Shown: positions 39,983 through 48,795 of the stretch, one piece after another | Position numbering within the stretch: the first letter of the stretch is position 1 | Layout of the letters: each line of letters begins with the position of its first letter | DNA from: Flavobacteriaceae bacterium UBA3356 | GTDB lineage: Bacteria; Bacteroidota; Bacteroidia; Flavobacteriales; Flavobacteriaceae | Length of the DNA: 64,000 nt | Assembly (NCBI GenBank): GCA_002360635.1 | Contig: DEQW01000003.1 | Location: forward strand, 270,966 to 334,965 | Reading direction: 5' to 3' | Notes under the pieces: model-generated | The model's database searches: none | Seen by the model: the letters and a program-made list of their open reading frames with translations, nothing else | What the model was told of the DNA's origin: nothing | Program-made: the position numbers and the translations under genes

Positions 39983-41200
39983 TTAGTTAATTTGTCTTAT
40001 TAGCATACCTGCATAATACTTCTTTTTTGAACCTTTAAATGTAGTGTATTCAATTTCAGAAGGGTTTTCTTCTTCGGCCATAAAGCGGTTGTCCCAAATA
40101 TGTTTTTTGTCAACTTTAATGGTTCCTACTCTTTTATATTCTGTTTTTCCTTCATCGTTTATTACTTGTTCCAATACTTCATATTTATCTCCTTTTTCCA
40201 ATCCTTCCTTGAATCCTATTTTTGCTGATATAGGGTCGCCAGATAGTAAAGGTGTTTTAGTTCTAAATATTTCATAAGAACGCTGAAGTTTTGCTATAAC
40301 TGCATCTGCAGCTTTTACTGTAGCAACTGAAATTAATTCGGTGTCATCTTTTTTGGTAAAAGCTGTACTTTGTAAATCTGCCCAAGCTGTCTCTGTGCCT
40401 ACATATTCTAACTGAAAAATATCTGAGTCTTCAAAAGCTTTTACTTTATCTGGGTCAATACTTTCATCTTCAGTCCAATATTCATTATAAAAAATTGAAG
40501 CTACTTCATCATTCCAGACTAATTTATATAAATGTGCATCGGTTTTGATAACATACCCTTTACCCATTACACCAACTCCAATACTTGTGGCATCTGCTGC
40601 TGTACTTACAGCACTTGCTCCTGCAACAGAAGCTACTGTAGAAACAACTGATAAGAAACCACTTGCTTTTTTAGCAACTTCTTCTTTATTGGTATATTTA
40701 AAATTATTGACTACTACAAAAGTATTTTTAATAAGCTCTTCGCCCGCATCTGCTACTAAAGCTAAACCACGCTCGCTGTTTTTAGCAATTTTAATATCAA
40801 TATCTGAAGCATTGTAAGAACCTCTTTCGGCAATTAAGTCCATATTAAAACCTCCATTTTCGCTTCTATTGAACCATTTCGCAACCATTGCCTTTGCAAT
40901 TTGACCGGTAGTGAGATATTCGGATATTGCTTCTTTTTGAGCAATTTTCATTTCTTTTTTTGAAAGTGAATTGTCTAGAACCTTAGGAATAGTTCTATTT
41001 GTTACAATATGATCATTAAATTTATCAGGAATAGGAGAGCCAACAAATGACTCTTGAATGTTTTTTGCAAACTCTCTATTTTCATCTGCTACCATAAGGG
41101 TATATAGTGAGCTTCTTCGGTATACAGATTCAAGTTCAGGTTCTTGGGCAAAAACATTAATGGTAATAAAGCATACTAATACAAGGGTAAAATTTTTCAT
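39983..41200 (-). CDS. Exported protein of unknown function, operon gene 1
   Basis: The 405-residue protein starts at ATG 41200 (MKNFTLVLVCFITINVFAQ), a signal peptide; a longer frame from 41230 has no support. At about residues 180-215 it has an unusual Ala/Ser/Val/Gly-rich segment (VVSTVASVAGASAVSTAADA) that could cross or bind a membrane. The C-terminal 100 residues (KIGFKEGLEKGDKYEVLEQV, YKRVGTIKVDKKHIWDNRF) resemble the FlgT C-terminal/SH3-like fold. It is the first gene of the operon. Function is unknown. Confidence 0.6.
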   Translation of the reverse strand: MKNFTLVLVCFITINVFAQEPELESVYRRSSLYTLMVADENREFAKNIQESFVGSPIPDKFNDHIVTNRTIPKVLDNSLSKKEMKIAQKEAISEYLTTGQIAKAMVAKWFNRSENGGFNMDLIAERGSYNASDIDIKIAKNSERGLALVADAGEELIKNTFVVVNNFKYTNKEEVAKKASGFLSVVSTVASVAGASAVSTAADATSIGVGVMGKGYVIKTDAHLYKLVWNDEVASIFYNEYWTEDESIDPDKVKAFEDSDIFQLEYVGTETAWADLQSTAFTKKDDTELISVATVKAADAVIAKLQRSYEIFRTKTPLLSGDPISAKIGFKEGLEKGDKYEVLEQVINDEGKTEYKRVGTIKVDKKHIWDNRFMAEEENPSEIEYTTFKGSKKKYYAGMLIRQIN

Positions 41201-41275
41201 AAGGTGAGTGGTAATTTGGTTAAAGATCAAATTTGAGTTAGTTCAGCTTCAAAAGTATTTTAATATGAAATCTAA

Positions 41276-41301
41276 AAAAATACCCAATAGTGGGTATTTT
41301 T
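41276..41301. terminator. Bidirectional terminator at the end of the B12 operon
   Basis: Perfect 11-bp stem AAAAATACCCA (41276-41286) / TGGGTATTTTT (41291-41301) with a 4-nt loop follows the btuD-like stop on the minus strand. It has a T-run on the minus strand. Confidence 0.85.
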
Positions 41302-41337
41302 AACATTTCATTAATAATTGAATGGAGACTGAAAAAA

Positions 41338-42132
41338 CTACTTTTTAATACTAAACCTACCAGTAGTTTTATCAAAACGAATGGTATCCTTCGGAAAAAG
41401 AACGTCAAAATGCCCCGCTTCAATTAAATTACAAGGCGTATCAAAATAACTGGCTTTGTCTGTCATAACCATCATTTTATCACTTAACTGAATTGCCAAA
41501 TCAATTTCATGAGTAGAAAACAGCACTGTTTTATTGCTTTCTGAAACGAGTTTCTTCAATAACTTTAAAATATACGCACGATGGTATAAATCGAGATGGG
41601 TTGTGGGTTCATCCAATATAATGATGGGTGTGTCCTGTGCCAACGCTCTAGCAATCGCTACGCGCTGTAATTGTCCATCACTGAGCTCAAAACACTTCCT
41701 ATGAGCTAATTCCTGGGTTTCGGTGGCTTGAAGCGCATTGTTTACTGCCACTTTATCTTTTTCGCTTAATGTGCCCATCCAGCTGGTGTAGGGCTGTCTT
41801 CCTAAAGAAATAAGCTCCAAAACGCTTAGGTTTTTGGATGCGGGCGGTTCGGTTAAAACAACACTTACTTCATTGGCCAGTTGTAAAGTAGAGTATTGAT
41901 CTTGTAGTTTTTCATTTATATAGATTTTTCCGGAGAGCTTGTCCTGCATCCCGGCCAAGGTTCTAAGCAATGTAGATTTTCCAATACCATTGGCACCAAC
42001 CAAACCAATTAATTCCCCTTGCGAAAAGGAAAAATTTATAGTATCAGAAATAATGATGTTTTCTTTTTTCCTGAAATAACCAACGGTCAAATCTTCAGCT
42101 TGTATTGTAATTTGTTTTTTTTCTGAAGTCAT
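41338..42132 (-). CDS. btuD: ABC transporter ATPase for cobalamin/iron-chelate uptake (BtuD/FecE type)
   Basis: The 264-residue ATPase powers import through the neighbouring permease. Walker A is GANGIGKSTLL, the signature is LSDGQLQRVAIARAL, Walker B is IIILDEPTTHLD, and the switch histidine is in LFSTHEID. The ATG at 42132 overlaps the permease stop by a base. A B12 substrate is inferred from the riboswitch-controlled btuB-type gene close by; iron-chelate transport in the same family cannot be excluded. Confidence 0.85.
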   Translation of the reverse strand: MTSEKKQITIQAEDLTVGYFRKKENIIISDTINFSFSQGELIGLVGANGIGKSTLLRTLAGMQDKLSGKIYINEKLQDQYSTLQLANEVSVVLTEPPASKNLSVLELISLGRQPYTSWMGTLSEKDKVAVNNALQATETQELAHRKCFELSDGQLQRVAIARALAQDTPIIILDEPTTHLDLYHRAYILKLLKKLVSESNKTVLFSTHEIDLAIQLSDKMMVMTDKASYFDTPCNLIEAGHFDVLFPKDTIRFDKTTGRFSIKK

Positions 42133-43163
42133 TAGAACAGTAATTTACGTTTTCTAACCAATAACCAGATTACCACCGGTGCGCCAATCAGCGATGTGAT
42201 GGCATTAATGGGCAATGTGTATTCACTAAGAGGAAGTTGTGCAATGGTGTCGCAGACCAACATTAATAAGCTTCCACAGATTAATACCGCTGGAATTAAA
42301 ACCAAGTGGTTGGAGGTTTTAAAAAACTGCCGCGCAATATGGGGAACGGCCAAGCCCACAAAAGCTATGGGGCCTGCAAAAGCCGTGATACTTCCAGCTA
42401 AAACGCTGGTAGCTATTATAATTAAAAAGGTGGTACGTTTTATATGAAGTCCCATACTCTTGGCGTAGTTTTCTCCCAAAAGCAAAGCATTTAATGACTT
42501 ACTGCTTAAAAAAGCAATAAAAAGACCTAAAAATGTACAACACCCTAAAATTAAAATGCCTTCCCACGATTGATTGCCTAAACTTCCAAAACTCCAAAAA
42601 ATGTATTGTTGTAGTTTTTCAGCATTACTGAAATAGGAGAGAACGGCCACCACTGCCGCAGTAACACTGCCAAACATTAAACCTATGATAAGTATTGCCA
42701 TAGTGTCTTTTACTCGAAACGTAACCATTAAAACGGCCAAAAGGACTAAAAAACTACCTAATGCAGAGGCGATAACCAAACTCCATTCACTCACCAAAGC
42801 AGTACCTAAAAACCCTCCAAACGCGCCAGCTCCTAATATCAAAAGGGCAACTCCTAAACTGGCACCGCTACTCAACCCCAATACAAAAGGACCTGCTAAG
42901 GGGTTCCTGAAAAGGGTTTGCATTAATAAACCTGAAACCGCAAGTCCGCCACCCGCTAAGATTGCCGTAATGGCTTTTGGTAAACGATAGTCGATAATAA
43001 TATAGTTCCAGGTTTCTTTGGAAGCATTTCCGCCAAAAATCCCTTTTACTACTTCATCAATAGGAATGGATACCGATCCTAAACTTAGGTTTACCAGAAA
43101 AGCAGCAAACAAAGAAAGACATAAGACTACAAAATAGACACGATATGTTTGAGTGGTCTGCAT
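42132..43163 (-). CDS. btuC: FecCD/BtuC-type ABC permease
   Basis: The 343-residue inner-membrane protein has about nine to ten membrane helices and the family marks YRLPKAITAILAGGGLAVSG, LMQTLFRNPLAGPFVLGLSSGA and ITAFAGPIAFVGLAVPHIAR. It brings cobalamin or an iron chelate through the inner membrane as part of a BtuC2D2F-type importer. It starts 2 bp after the binding-protein stop and overlaps the ATPase start, so all three genes are one operon. Confidence 0.88.
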   Translation of the reverse strand: MQTTQTYRVYFVVLCLSLFAAFLVNLSLGSVSIPIDEVVKGIFGGNASKETWNYIIIDYRLPKAITAILAGGGLAVSGLLMQTLFRNPLAGPFVLGLSSGASLGVALLILGAGAFGGFLGTALVSEWSLVIASALGSFLVLLAVLMVTFRVKDTMAILIIGLMFGSVTAAVVAVLSYFSNAEKLQQYIFWSFGSLGNQSWEGILILGCCTFLGLFIAFLSSKSLNALLLGENYAKSMGLHIKRTTFLIIIATSVLAGSITAFAGPIAFVGLAVPHIARQFFKTSNHLVLIPAVLICGSLLMLVCDTIAQLPLSEYTLPINAITSLIGAPVVIWLLVRKRKLLF

Positions 43164-43165
43164 CC

Positions 43166-44326
43166 TTATTTCAATTTGCTAAAAAAATACAATTCGTGTT
43201 CTGGCAATATTTCCGGATGTAGAATTTTAATAATGTCCTTTAAAACAATATCTGGGCGGTTGGGGGCTAATTCATAATAAACTACGCCACCCGTTTCTCC
43301 CACTAAGATTGTGTTTGAGTAAATGTCATTATTTTGATAGGCTAAAAACTCACTATAAACCGAGTGGGCGTCTTTCAGTTGTTGTTTACTGGAAAACTGT
43401 CCAGGGCCAATCCAATAATCGGCATCTTTTCCTTTTTCAAGTACAGATTCCAGGTTGAGTGAAAGGCTTCCCGTTCCTTCGGTATCATTCCATAAATAGG
43501 TTCCGTTGGCGTCTTTTATAAATTGTGCGGCCCAACTGTCGCCTTTGGGCATATACCAAACATCTTTAAACATGGCACCGCTTAAAACAGTAGGGGAAAC
43601 GGAAGCTGTTGCAGCTTTTTCTTTTGCTGAAATATAATTGGTTTCAATTTCTCTAAAAATACTATCGGCTTTTTGTTCTTTATTGAATAGTGCTCCAAAA
43701 AATTTAATCCACTCAGCTTTTCCTAACGGGGATTGCTCGGTCCAATCGGAGTTATAAAAAACAGGAATTCCAGTTTTCTGTATGGTTGAAACCGTTTTAT
43801 TATTCCCTTCTACGGCAAAAGTTACTACCAAATCTGGGTTTAGGTCGATGAGCACTTCGGTATTGATGGATTCGTTTTTCCCCAGTTCTTGAATCTTGTC
43901 TTTATCAATTTGAGTTCTTGTTTCTTCAGAAGAAACATAAGATAGGTTTGGAAATCCGATTAGCGATTTTGTTTCGTCTAATAATTCCAACGAAGGAATA
44001 TGCGTGGTTGAGGTTACCACAATGTTTTTTAAAGGGACATTTACGACTGCGTCAAATTCAACATCATTTTGTAACTTCCCCTTTTCTTCAACTAAAGCAT
44101 ACTTGAAAACCGTATCGCTGTCGGGCCACGGTTCTTTTAGTGTAATTATTTTATATCCGTCGTACATGTCAATACTAAAACCTTTTGCATACGTTATGTC
44201 TACTTGCTTTTTAACTTTGTTTTTAGAGGTAGTTTCAGGTTTTGTTTGAGTTGATTCTTTGTTTTCCTTACACGAAAAAAGAAAGAGTAAGGTAACGATA
44301 AGTAAGACGGATTTTTGCATATTCAA
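43166..44326 (-). CDS. btuF: Cobalamin/iron-chelate ABC substrate-binding lipoprotein (BtuF type)
   Basis: The 386-residue protein has a lipoprotein signal ending LFLFSCKE (Cys19). The periplasmic class III binding fold is shown by NIVVTSTTHIPSLELLDETKSLIGF, NTEVLIDLNPDLVVTF and the later DADYWIGPGQFSS. It heads the minus-strand btuFCD operon, divergent from the cobalamin riboswitch. The B12 role is inferred from that context. Cluster-binding residues cannot be told. Confidence 0.82.
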   Translation of the reverse strand: MNMQKSVLLIVTLLFLFSCKENKESTQTKPETTSKNKVKKQVDITYAKGFSIDMYDGYKIITLKEPWPDSDTVFKYALVEEKGKLQNDVEFDAVVNVPLKNIVVTSTTHIPSLELLDETKSLIGFPNLSYVSSEETRTQIDKDKIQELGKNESINTEVLIDLNPDLVVTFAVEGNNKTVSTIQKTGIPVFYNSDWTEQSPLGKAEWIKFFGALFNKEQKADSIFREIETNYISAKEKAATASVSPTVLSGAMFKDVWYMPKGDSWAAQFIKDANGTYLWNDTEGTGSLSLNLESVLEKGKDADYWIGPGQFSSKQQLKDAHSVYSEFLAYQNNDIYSNTILVGETGGVVYYELAPNRPDIVLKDIIKILHPEILPEHELYFFSKLK

Positions 44327-44369
44327 AAATAAAGGTTTTTGTTTGGGTGGTGCAACGAAAATAAAATCT

Positions 44370-44377
44370 TATTTTTG
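44370..44377 (+). promoter_or_regulatory. Minus-7 promoter element of the B12 riboswitch transcript
   Basis: TATTTTTG matches TAnnTTTG and lies just upstream of the P1 helix of the riboswitch. No minus-33 TTTG is at the exact 19-nt spacing (a TTTG is at 44342-44345, 24 nt away). Confidence 0.5.
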
Positions 44378-44382
44378 CACCG

Positions 44383-44576
44383 AATTTTGGTGAGTATTTT
44401 CAACAACGATTGAAAATTCTCTTAAAAAGGGAATTCGGTTATAATCCGAAGCTGTTCCCGCAACTGTACACCGTCTCAAAACTAATGAGATTATGAAAGC
44501 TTCACCACTGTGTTTGTTAGCACGGGAAGGTTCATACAAAGGTAAGCCAGGAGACCTGCCAACATTCAACCAAATT
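44383..44576 (+). promoter_or_regulatory. Cobalamin riboswitch
   Basis: The aptamer has the conserved core AGGGAATTCGGT, AATCCGAAGCTGTTCCCGC and ACTGT, and the B12 box AGCCAGGAGACCTGCC at 44545-44560. Outer P1 pairs 44383-44391 with 44569-44576 (AATTTTGGT / ACCAAATT, one bulge); P2 is the GAGTATTTTCAA / TTGAAAATTCTC hairpin. It precedes a TonB-dependent receptor gene, as known for B12-repressed outer-membrane importers. On B12 binding, expression of the receptor should fall. No T-run terminator was seen after it, so control is probably at translation. Confidence 0.95.
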
Positions 44577-44617
44577 GTCAAACTTTCGGGATAAAGGTTT
44601 GGGAAGACATATTACAT

Positions 44618-44674
44618 ATGCTACTAAAGCATCCGTTAATTACTCTTCTTTCTTTTTCCGTTTTAATCATTTAA
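44618..44674 (+). CDS. Possible 18-residue leader peptide before the btuB-type gene
   Basis: ATG at 44618 opens MLLKHPLITLLSFSVLII and stops with TAA at 44672-44674, one base before the receptor ATG at 44676. It is hydrophobic. The tight spacing suggests translational coupling after the riboswitch. A chance ORF is possible; there is no coding-statistics support at this length. A 5-bp hairpin, ATGCT / AGCAT, covers its start codon. Confidence 0.35.
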   Translation: MLLKHPLITLLSFSVLII

Positions 44675-44675
44675 A

Positions 44676-46604
44676 ATGAAAAAACATGTACTTGTGGCGT
44701 TATGCCTTGGTGCGAGCATCGTATCGCTGGCCCAGAACAAAAATCCAGAGAGACTGGACACCGTAGAATTGGACACTAAAACACCAATTGCCAGAAAAAA
44801 CAGTGGAAAAACAGTTGTTACCATTTCTGAAGAAACCCTTGAAAACAATTCAGGACAATCTGTTGCCGATGTGCTGAACACCGTTTCGGGTATCGAAATT
44901 AATGGTGCTCGAAGCAATGATGGTCAAAACCTTAATTATTACGTGAGGGGAGGGAGAAACCGTCAAGTGGTCATTATGGTAGATGGCGTACAATTGAATG
45001 ACCCGTCGCAAATTGCTAATGATTACGATTTGCGATTGATTCCGGCTACTTCCGTTGAAAAAATTGAAATTTTAAAAGGGGCTTCGAGCGTTTTATATGG
45101 TTCTGGAGCTGCAACTGCCGTAATTAGCATCACAACAAAAAAAGCTTCGAAAGAACCTGTCGCTGCTACAATAAGTTCCACCTTGAGCACAAATAGACCA
45201 ACTGAAAGTGATAAAAACACAAGTCTTCAGTCTTTTACAAGCCACGCAAGTGTAAATGGAACTTTGAACAAGTTTTTCTATAATACGAGTTTTAGCAATC
45301 GATATACAGACGGACTCTCAGCTATTGCAGCACCTGAGGGTGAAGACTTGTTTGAAAGTGATTTTTTTAACCGATACGACGGACGTGTAAACCTAGGGTA
45401 TCATATTTCAGAAAATATTACAATTAGTCAATTTTTCAGTTTTGATAAATTTAAAAGTGGCTTTGATAATTTTGACTTTACAGATGCCGAGTTCCAATCT
45501 GTTAGCGAACAATTGAAAACTGGTGGGCATTTTGAGTGGAAATATAAAAACGGAACCTATGTTTTTAACGACAGTTACACGTGGATAGAACGAGAAATAG
45601 CGTCTGGGTTTCCTTCAAAATACGACTCAAACTCGTATACTTTTGATACTTATTTAAACCACCGTTTTACCAATCAGTTGAAAGTTGTGGTAGGTTTGAA
45701 TGGAAATTTCAGTAGCTTTAATTCGTTCTCAATTCCTTTTGGCGAAACTGATTTTAATCAAGATGTCGATGAAGATACTGCAAAATTTAATATTATAGAT
45801 CCTTATGTGAATGCTGTATATGTTTCAGATTTCGGACTTACTGTTAATGCAGGCGCCAGGTTAAATATCCATAGTGTTTATGATACTCATTTAGTGTATA
45901 ATGTAAACCCTTCGTACGCTTTCGATTTTGCAAACAACACTTTAAAAGTATTGGGCTCGTACAGCACTGCCTACATTACACCATCCTTATTTCAACTGTA
46001 TGATCCACTTTACGGAAATGAAGAACTCACACCTGAAGAAAATAGAACAATTGAAGGTGGTTTGGAGTTTTCATCGGAAGAAGATTTCCGTGTGAGCGCT
46101 TTATATTTCAACAGGGAAGAAGAAAATTATGTGGATTTTGTGACCATCGACCCAGACCTTTTTATTTCGCAGTACTTGAATATTGATGAAACATTTACCA
46201 CAAGTGGTGTTGAAGTTGAAGTTTATAAAAAGTTTGGTGACAAGGTAACTTTTCAAGCAAATTACACCAATACCCAAGCCGACGAACGTTTTGCATTACG
46301 TATTCCTGAGCACAAACTAAATGCTTCCATTGGTTATTCTATAAGTAAAGGTGTTTTTGTAGGGCTAGATTATCAATACGTAAGTGAACGGGACGATAAC
46401 TTTTTTAACCCAGATACTTTTATGAACGAAGTTGTTAGTTTAGAAAGTTATGGACTTTTAAATTTTAAAATCAACGGGCAAGTGACCCAAAACCTAAAGC
46501 TTTTTGCAGGCGTGAGCAATATTTTTGATGAAGAATATGAAGAATTATACCGCTACCAAACCCGCGGAAGGAATATCCACACAGGGTTTACATTGAATCT
46601 TTAA
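44676..46604 (+). CDS. btuB: TonB-dependent outer-membrane receptor, BtuB type
   Basis: The 642-residue protein imports vitamin B12 through the outer membrane with energy from TonB. A signal peptide (ending SIVSLAQ) is followed by a TonB box-like start, the plug domain at about 40-155 (SVADVLNTVSGIEINGA, NYYVRGGRNRQVVIMVDGVQ, VEKIEILKGASSVLYGSGA), then a 22-strand-like barrel ending in a terminal-Phe type strand (NIHTGFTLNL). Size and plug fit BtuB. B12 specificity rests mainly on the riboswitch upstream. A terminator is downstream. Confidence 0.9.
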   Translation: MKKHVLVALCLGASIVSLAQNKNPERLDTVELDTKTPIARKNSGKTVVTISEETLENNSGQSVADVLNTVSGIEINGARSNDGQNLNYYVRGGRNRQVVIMVDGVQLNDPSQIANDYDLRLIPATSVEKIEILKGASSVLYGSGAATAVISITTKKASKEPVAATISSTLSTNRPTESDKNTSLQSFTSHASVNGTLNKFFYNTSFSNRYTDGLSAIAAPEGEDLFESDFFNRYDGRVNLGYHISENITISQFFSFDKFKSGFDNFDFTDAEFQSVSEQLKTGGHFEWKYKNGTYVFNDSYTWIEREIASGFPSKYDSNSYTFDTYLNHRFTNQLKVVVGLNGNFSSFNSFSIPFGETDFNQDVDEDTAKFNIIDPYVNAVYVSDFGLTVNAGARLNIHSVYDTHLVYNVNPSYAFDFANNTLKVLGSYSTAYITPSLFQLYDPLYGNEELTPEENRTIEGGLEFSSEEDFRVSALYFNREEENYVDFVTIDPDLFISQYLNIDETFTTSGVEVEVYKKFGDKVTFQANYTNTQADERFALRIPEHKLNASIGYSISKGVFVGLDYQYVSERDDNFFNPDTFMNEVVSLESYGLLNFKINGQVTQNLKLFAGVSNIFDEEYEELYRYQTRGRNIHTGFTLNL

Positions 46605-46621
46605 TCTTTAATGTTAAGCAG

Positions 46622-46658
46622 AGCGCCGAGTTTTTTAGTTTTAAATTCGGCGCTTTAT
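46622..46658. terminator. Intrinsic terminator
   Basis: Arms AGCGCCGA (46622-46629) and TCGGCGCT (46647-46654) pair perfectly, with a 17-nt AT-rich loop and a T-rich tail. It separates the convergent btuB-type and S41 genes. Confidence 0.75.
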
Positions 46659-46661
46659 ATT

Positions 46662-48062
46662 TTAATTCTCAGCTAACATAATTTGATACAAAGGAGAATT
46701 AGCCTTACTTTCAGAAATTTCTTCTAAGTCAGTATTATTTGGTCGAGGTGCGTGTCTAAAACCTGGTATTATTTCATTAAGTGCAGTAGCTAAAAAAGGT
46801 TCGCTCACATCGCCTAACATGCCTAAATTGGCATAATCTTCATCTATGGCAATATCTGGAACTAACCCATTTACATAATCTGTGTTTCCTGAAGCATTAG
46901 CAGTTTTAAATACCAAAGGCAGCATGGCGTAGGTGTGGTCTGGATTTACTTGGCTACGGCTGAAACCTGGCGCTGGGGCGTCATACAATAAAAATGAAGC
47001 TTGAAATTTTCCAGTGGTGTTTTGTCCAATCTGTACTACATTTATATAAGGGTTTAATCCGTTAATAACCAACTCACTAGCTGAAGCAGTGCGTTCGGTC
47101 GTTAAAATATAGACATTCGTTAATTGTAAACTATTTATGGCAGATCCATCACTAATGCTTGCATCAAACAAACCGTTTTCGGCATATTCTTCTTGACGGT
47201 CTGGGTTCCATTGTTCGGTATAAAACAGCTCGCCGTTAAATTGTCCGGTAATCATACTGGCGAGGTCCACGGCTGTTTCCACAGCACCACCACCATTGTA
47301 GCGAAGATCTAAAACTAAATCGGTTACACCATCTTCCTGCAAAGAGGCAAACGCAGCGTTAAGATCACTGTCAAAATCCCTTGTGAATGCATTGTACATT
47401 ATATAACCTATTTTTTGCCCTTGAACGTCCAATGTTTTTGCAATATAAACGGGGTTTTCTGTGTATTGTTCTTTAGTTAGGGAAGCTGTCTCGCCAGTTG
47501 AATTGACTGTGGTACCGTTAAAAGTAGCTAGGCCAATGGTGTAGGAATCTTGCGATAAAAGCGCATTAAAATTTTCTTCGGTAAGTTGCTGGCCGTCTAC
47601 CGAGTTAAAAATATCACCCCGCTGCAAACCTTCTGTTTCGGCATCTGTATTTGGAAGTACATACCGAACGTAACCAAATACGTTTGTAGGGTTATTGGGA
47701 TATCGCACTAGGCCAAATTCCAACCCATTGCTCTTAGAAACACCTGAAAGGGCATTTTCCAATTCTATATAATCATCCACTAAAATACTGAACTGGTCTT
47801 GAGGCACCGTTAAGAAATTAAAAAGGCTTTCAGGAGAATCATAATTGTTTAAAAAGTCGTTCAGCTCCTGTTCATTGGCAAAGGCATCATCGGCCAATTC
47901 TGGTTTGTCAGCCTTATAGAGATAGAAAAAATTAAGACCGCGATAAATAAAGTCTTGTATTTCTAAAGTAGAAGCAGAACGAGGGTTGTCATCGGTATCT
48001 TCAAAACAAGATGTTGTTAGTCCTGCGCAAAAAATTAAAAGTAAAAGTATGCTCTTTTTCAA
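46662..48062 (-). CDS. S41 family C-terminal-processing-type peptidase, lipoprotein
   Basis: The 466-residue protein begins with a lipoprotein signal (LLIFCAGLTTSC), with a TTG start at 48062 (MKKSILLL). A PDZ domain is at about 105-190 (GLEFGLVRYPNN, PNTDAETEGLQRGDIFNSVDGQQL). The S41 core has LVLDLRYNGGGAVETAVDLAS and the Ser/Lys active-site region TERTASASELVINGLNP. It is anchored in the periplasm-facing membrane and probably cleaves proteins there. The nearest gene upstream (ECF) is divergent. Confidence 0.88.
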   Translation of the reverse strand: MKKSILLLLIFCAGLTTSCFEDTDDNPRSASTLEIQDFIYRGLNFFYLYKADKPELADDAFANEQELNDFLNNYDSPESLFNFLTVPQDQFSILVDDYIELENALSGVSKSNGLEFGLVRYPNNPTNVFGYVRYVLPNTDAETEGLQRGDIFNSVDGQQLTEENFNALLSQDSYTIGLATFNGTTVNSTGETASLTKEQYTENPVYIAKTLDVQGQKIGYIMYNAFTRDFDSDLNAAFASLQEDGVTDLVLDLRYNGGGAVETAVDLASMITGQFNGELFYTEQWNPDRQEEYAENGLFDASISDGSAINSLQLTNVYILTTERTASASELVINGLNPYINVVQIGQNTTGKFQASFLLYDAPAPGFSRSQVNPDHTYAMLPLVFKTANASGNTDYVNGLVPDIAIDEDYANLGMLGDVSEPFLATALNEIIPGFRHAPRPNNTDLEEISESKANSPLYQIMLAEN

Positions 48063-48218
48063 GGTGTTGGGGTTTAAAGGTTTAGTTTCATAACCCTAAA
48101 ATACTTACAATATTGCATTTTATAAAATGGGTTAGAGCCGAAAAAAGATTAATTTAAAACCCAAATATACTATAAGTTGGTCTTTTTAAGGCTAAATTAT
48201 CACTTCTGAAAAAAGAAT

Positions 48219-48246
48219 GTAACAAAAGTTAGCGTAGCTCGTCGTA
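48219..48246 (+). promoter_or_regulatory. Possible ECF-dependent promoter of the second ECF operon
   Basis: TGTAACAAAA (48219-48228) and TCGTCGTA (48239-48246) sit with 16 nt between AAC and CGTC. AAC at minus 35 and CGT at minus 10 is the common ECF promoter form, and this lies about 43 bp before the sigma gene. This suggests autoregulation. Confidence 0.45.
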
Positions 48247-48288
48247 ATTATAGAGAGCCATAAAACAGCTTTTTACAACCACCAAGAA

Positions 48289-48795
48289 ATGAAACAAAAA
48301 GAATTTATAGCAACCGTGCTTCCTTTTAAGGATAAACTGTACCGTCTTGCAAAACGAATTCTTGTTTCTGGAGATGAAGCCGAAGATGCCGTACAGGAAG
48401 TGTACCTGAAATTATGGAAAGGGAGAAATAAAATTTCAAACTATAAAAACCCTGAAGCTTTTGCCGTGACCATGACAAAAAATTATTGTTTGGACCGGTT
48501 AAAATCGAAGCAAGCTTCTAATTTAAAGATTGTACACAGCAATTATAAAACGTCAGAAAATGTAGAAAAGAAGATTGAAGCAAATGATGGCGTACAACTG
48601 GTCTTTAAAATAATGGAAACATTGCCAGAACAACAACGAATTATATTACAGTTGCGGGACGTAGAACAATTTGAGTTTTCAGAAATCGCAAAAATGCTAG
48701 ACAGTAATGAAACCGCAGTACGCGTAAACTTATCGAGAGCCCGAAAAGCTGTAAGAGAACAATTAATAAAAACACACAATTATGGAATTAGCTAA
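48289..48795 (+). CDS. ECF-type RNA polymerase sigma factor
   Basis: The 168-residue protein has sigma region 2 (LAKRILVSGDEAEDAVQEVY and NPEAFAVTMTKNYCLDRLK) and region 4 (ETLPEQQRIILQLRDVEQFEF with the HTH FSEIAKMLDSNETAVRVNLS). It heads an operon with the 144-residue membrane gene (14-bp overlap) and two DUF4252 genes. An ECF-like promoter lies upstream. Confidence 0.88.
   Translation: MKQKEFIATVLPFKDKLYRLAKRILVSGDEAEDAVQEVYLKLWKGRNKISNYKNPEAFAVTMTKNYCLDRLKSKQASNLKIVHSNYKTSENVEKKIEANDGVQLVFKIMETLPEQQRIILQLRDVEQFEFSEIAKMLDSNETAVRVNLSRARKAVREQLIKTHNYGIS

Noticed and set aside
41238..41423. 61-codon minus-strand ORF at the btuD-like 3' end
   Set aside because: It overlaps the ATPase stop in another frame and crosses the terminator; no start context or similarity.
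44369..44581. Minus-strand ORF of 70 codons across the riboswitch
   Set aside because: It is the antisense of the highly conserved cobalamin aptamer; the RNA explains the sequence.
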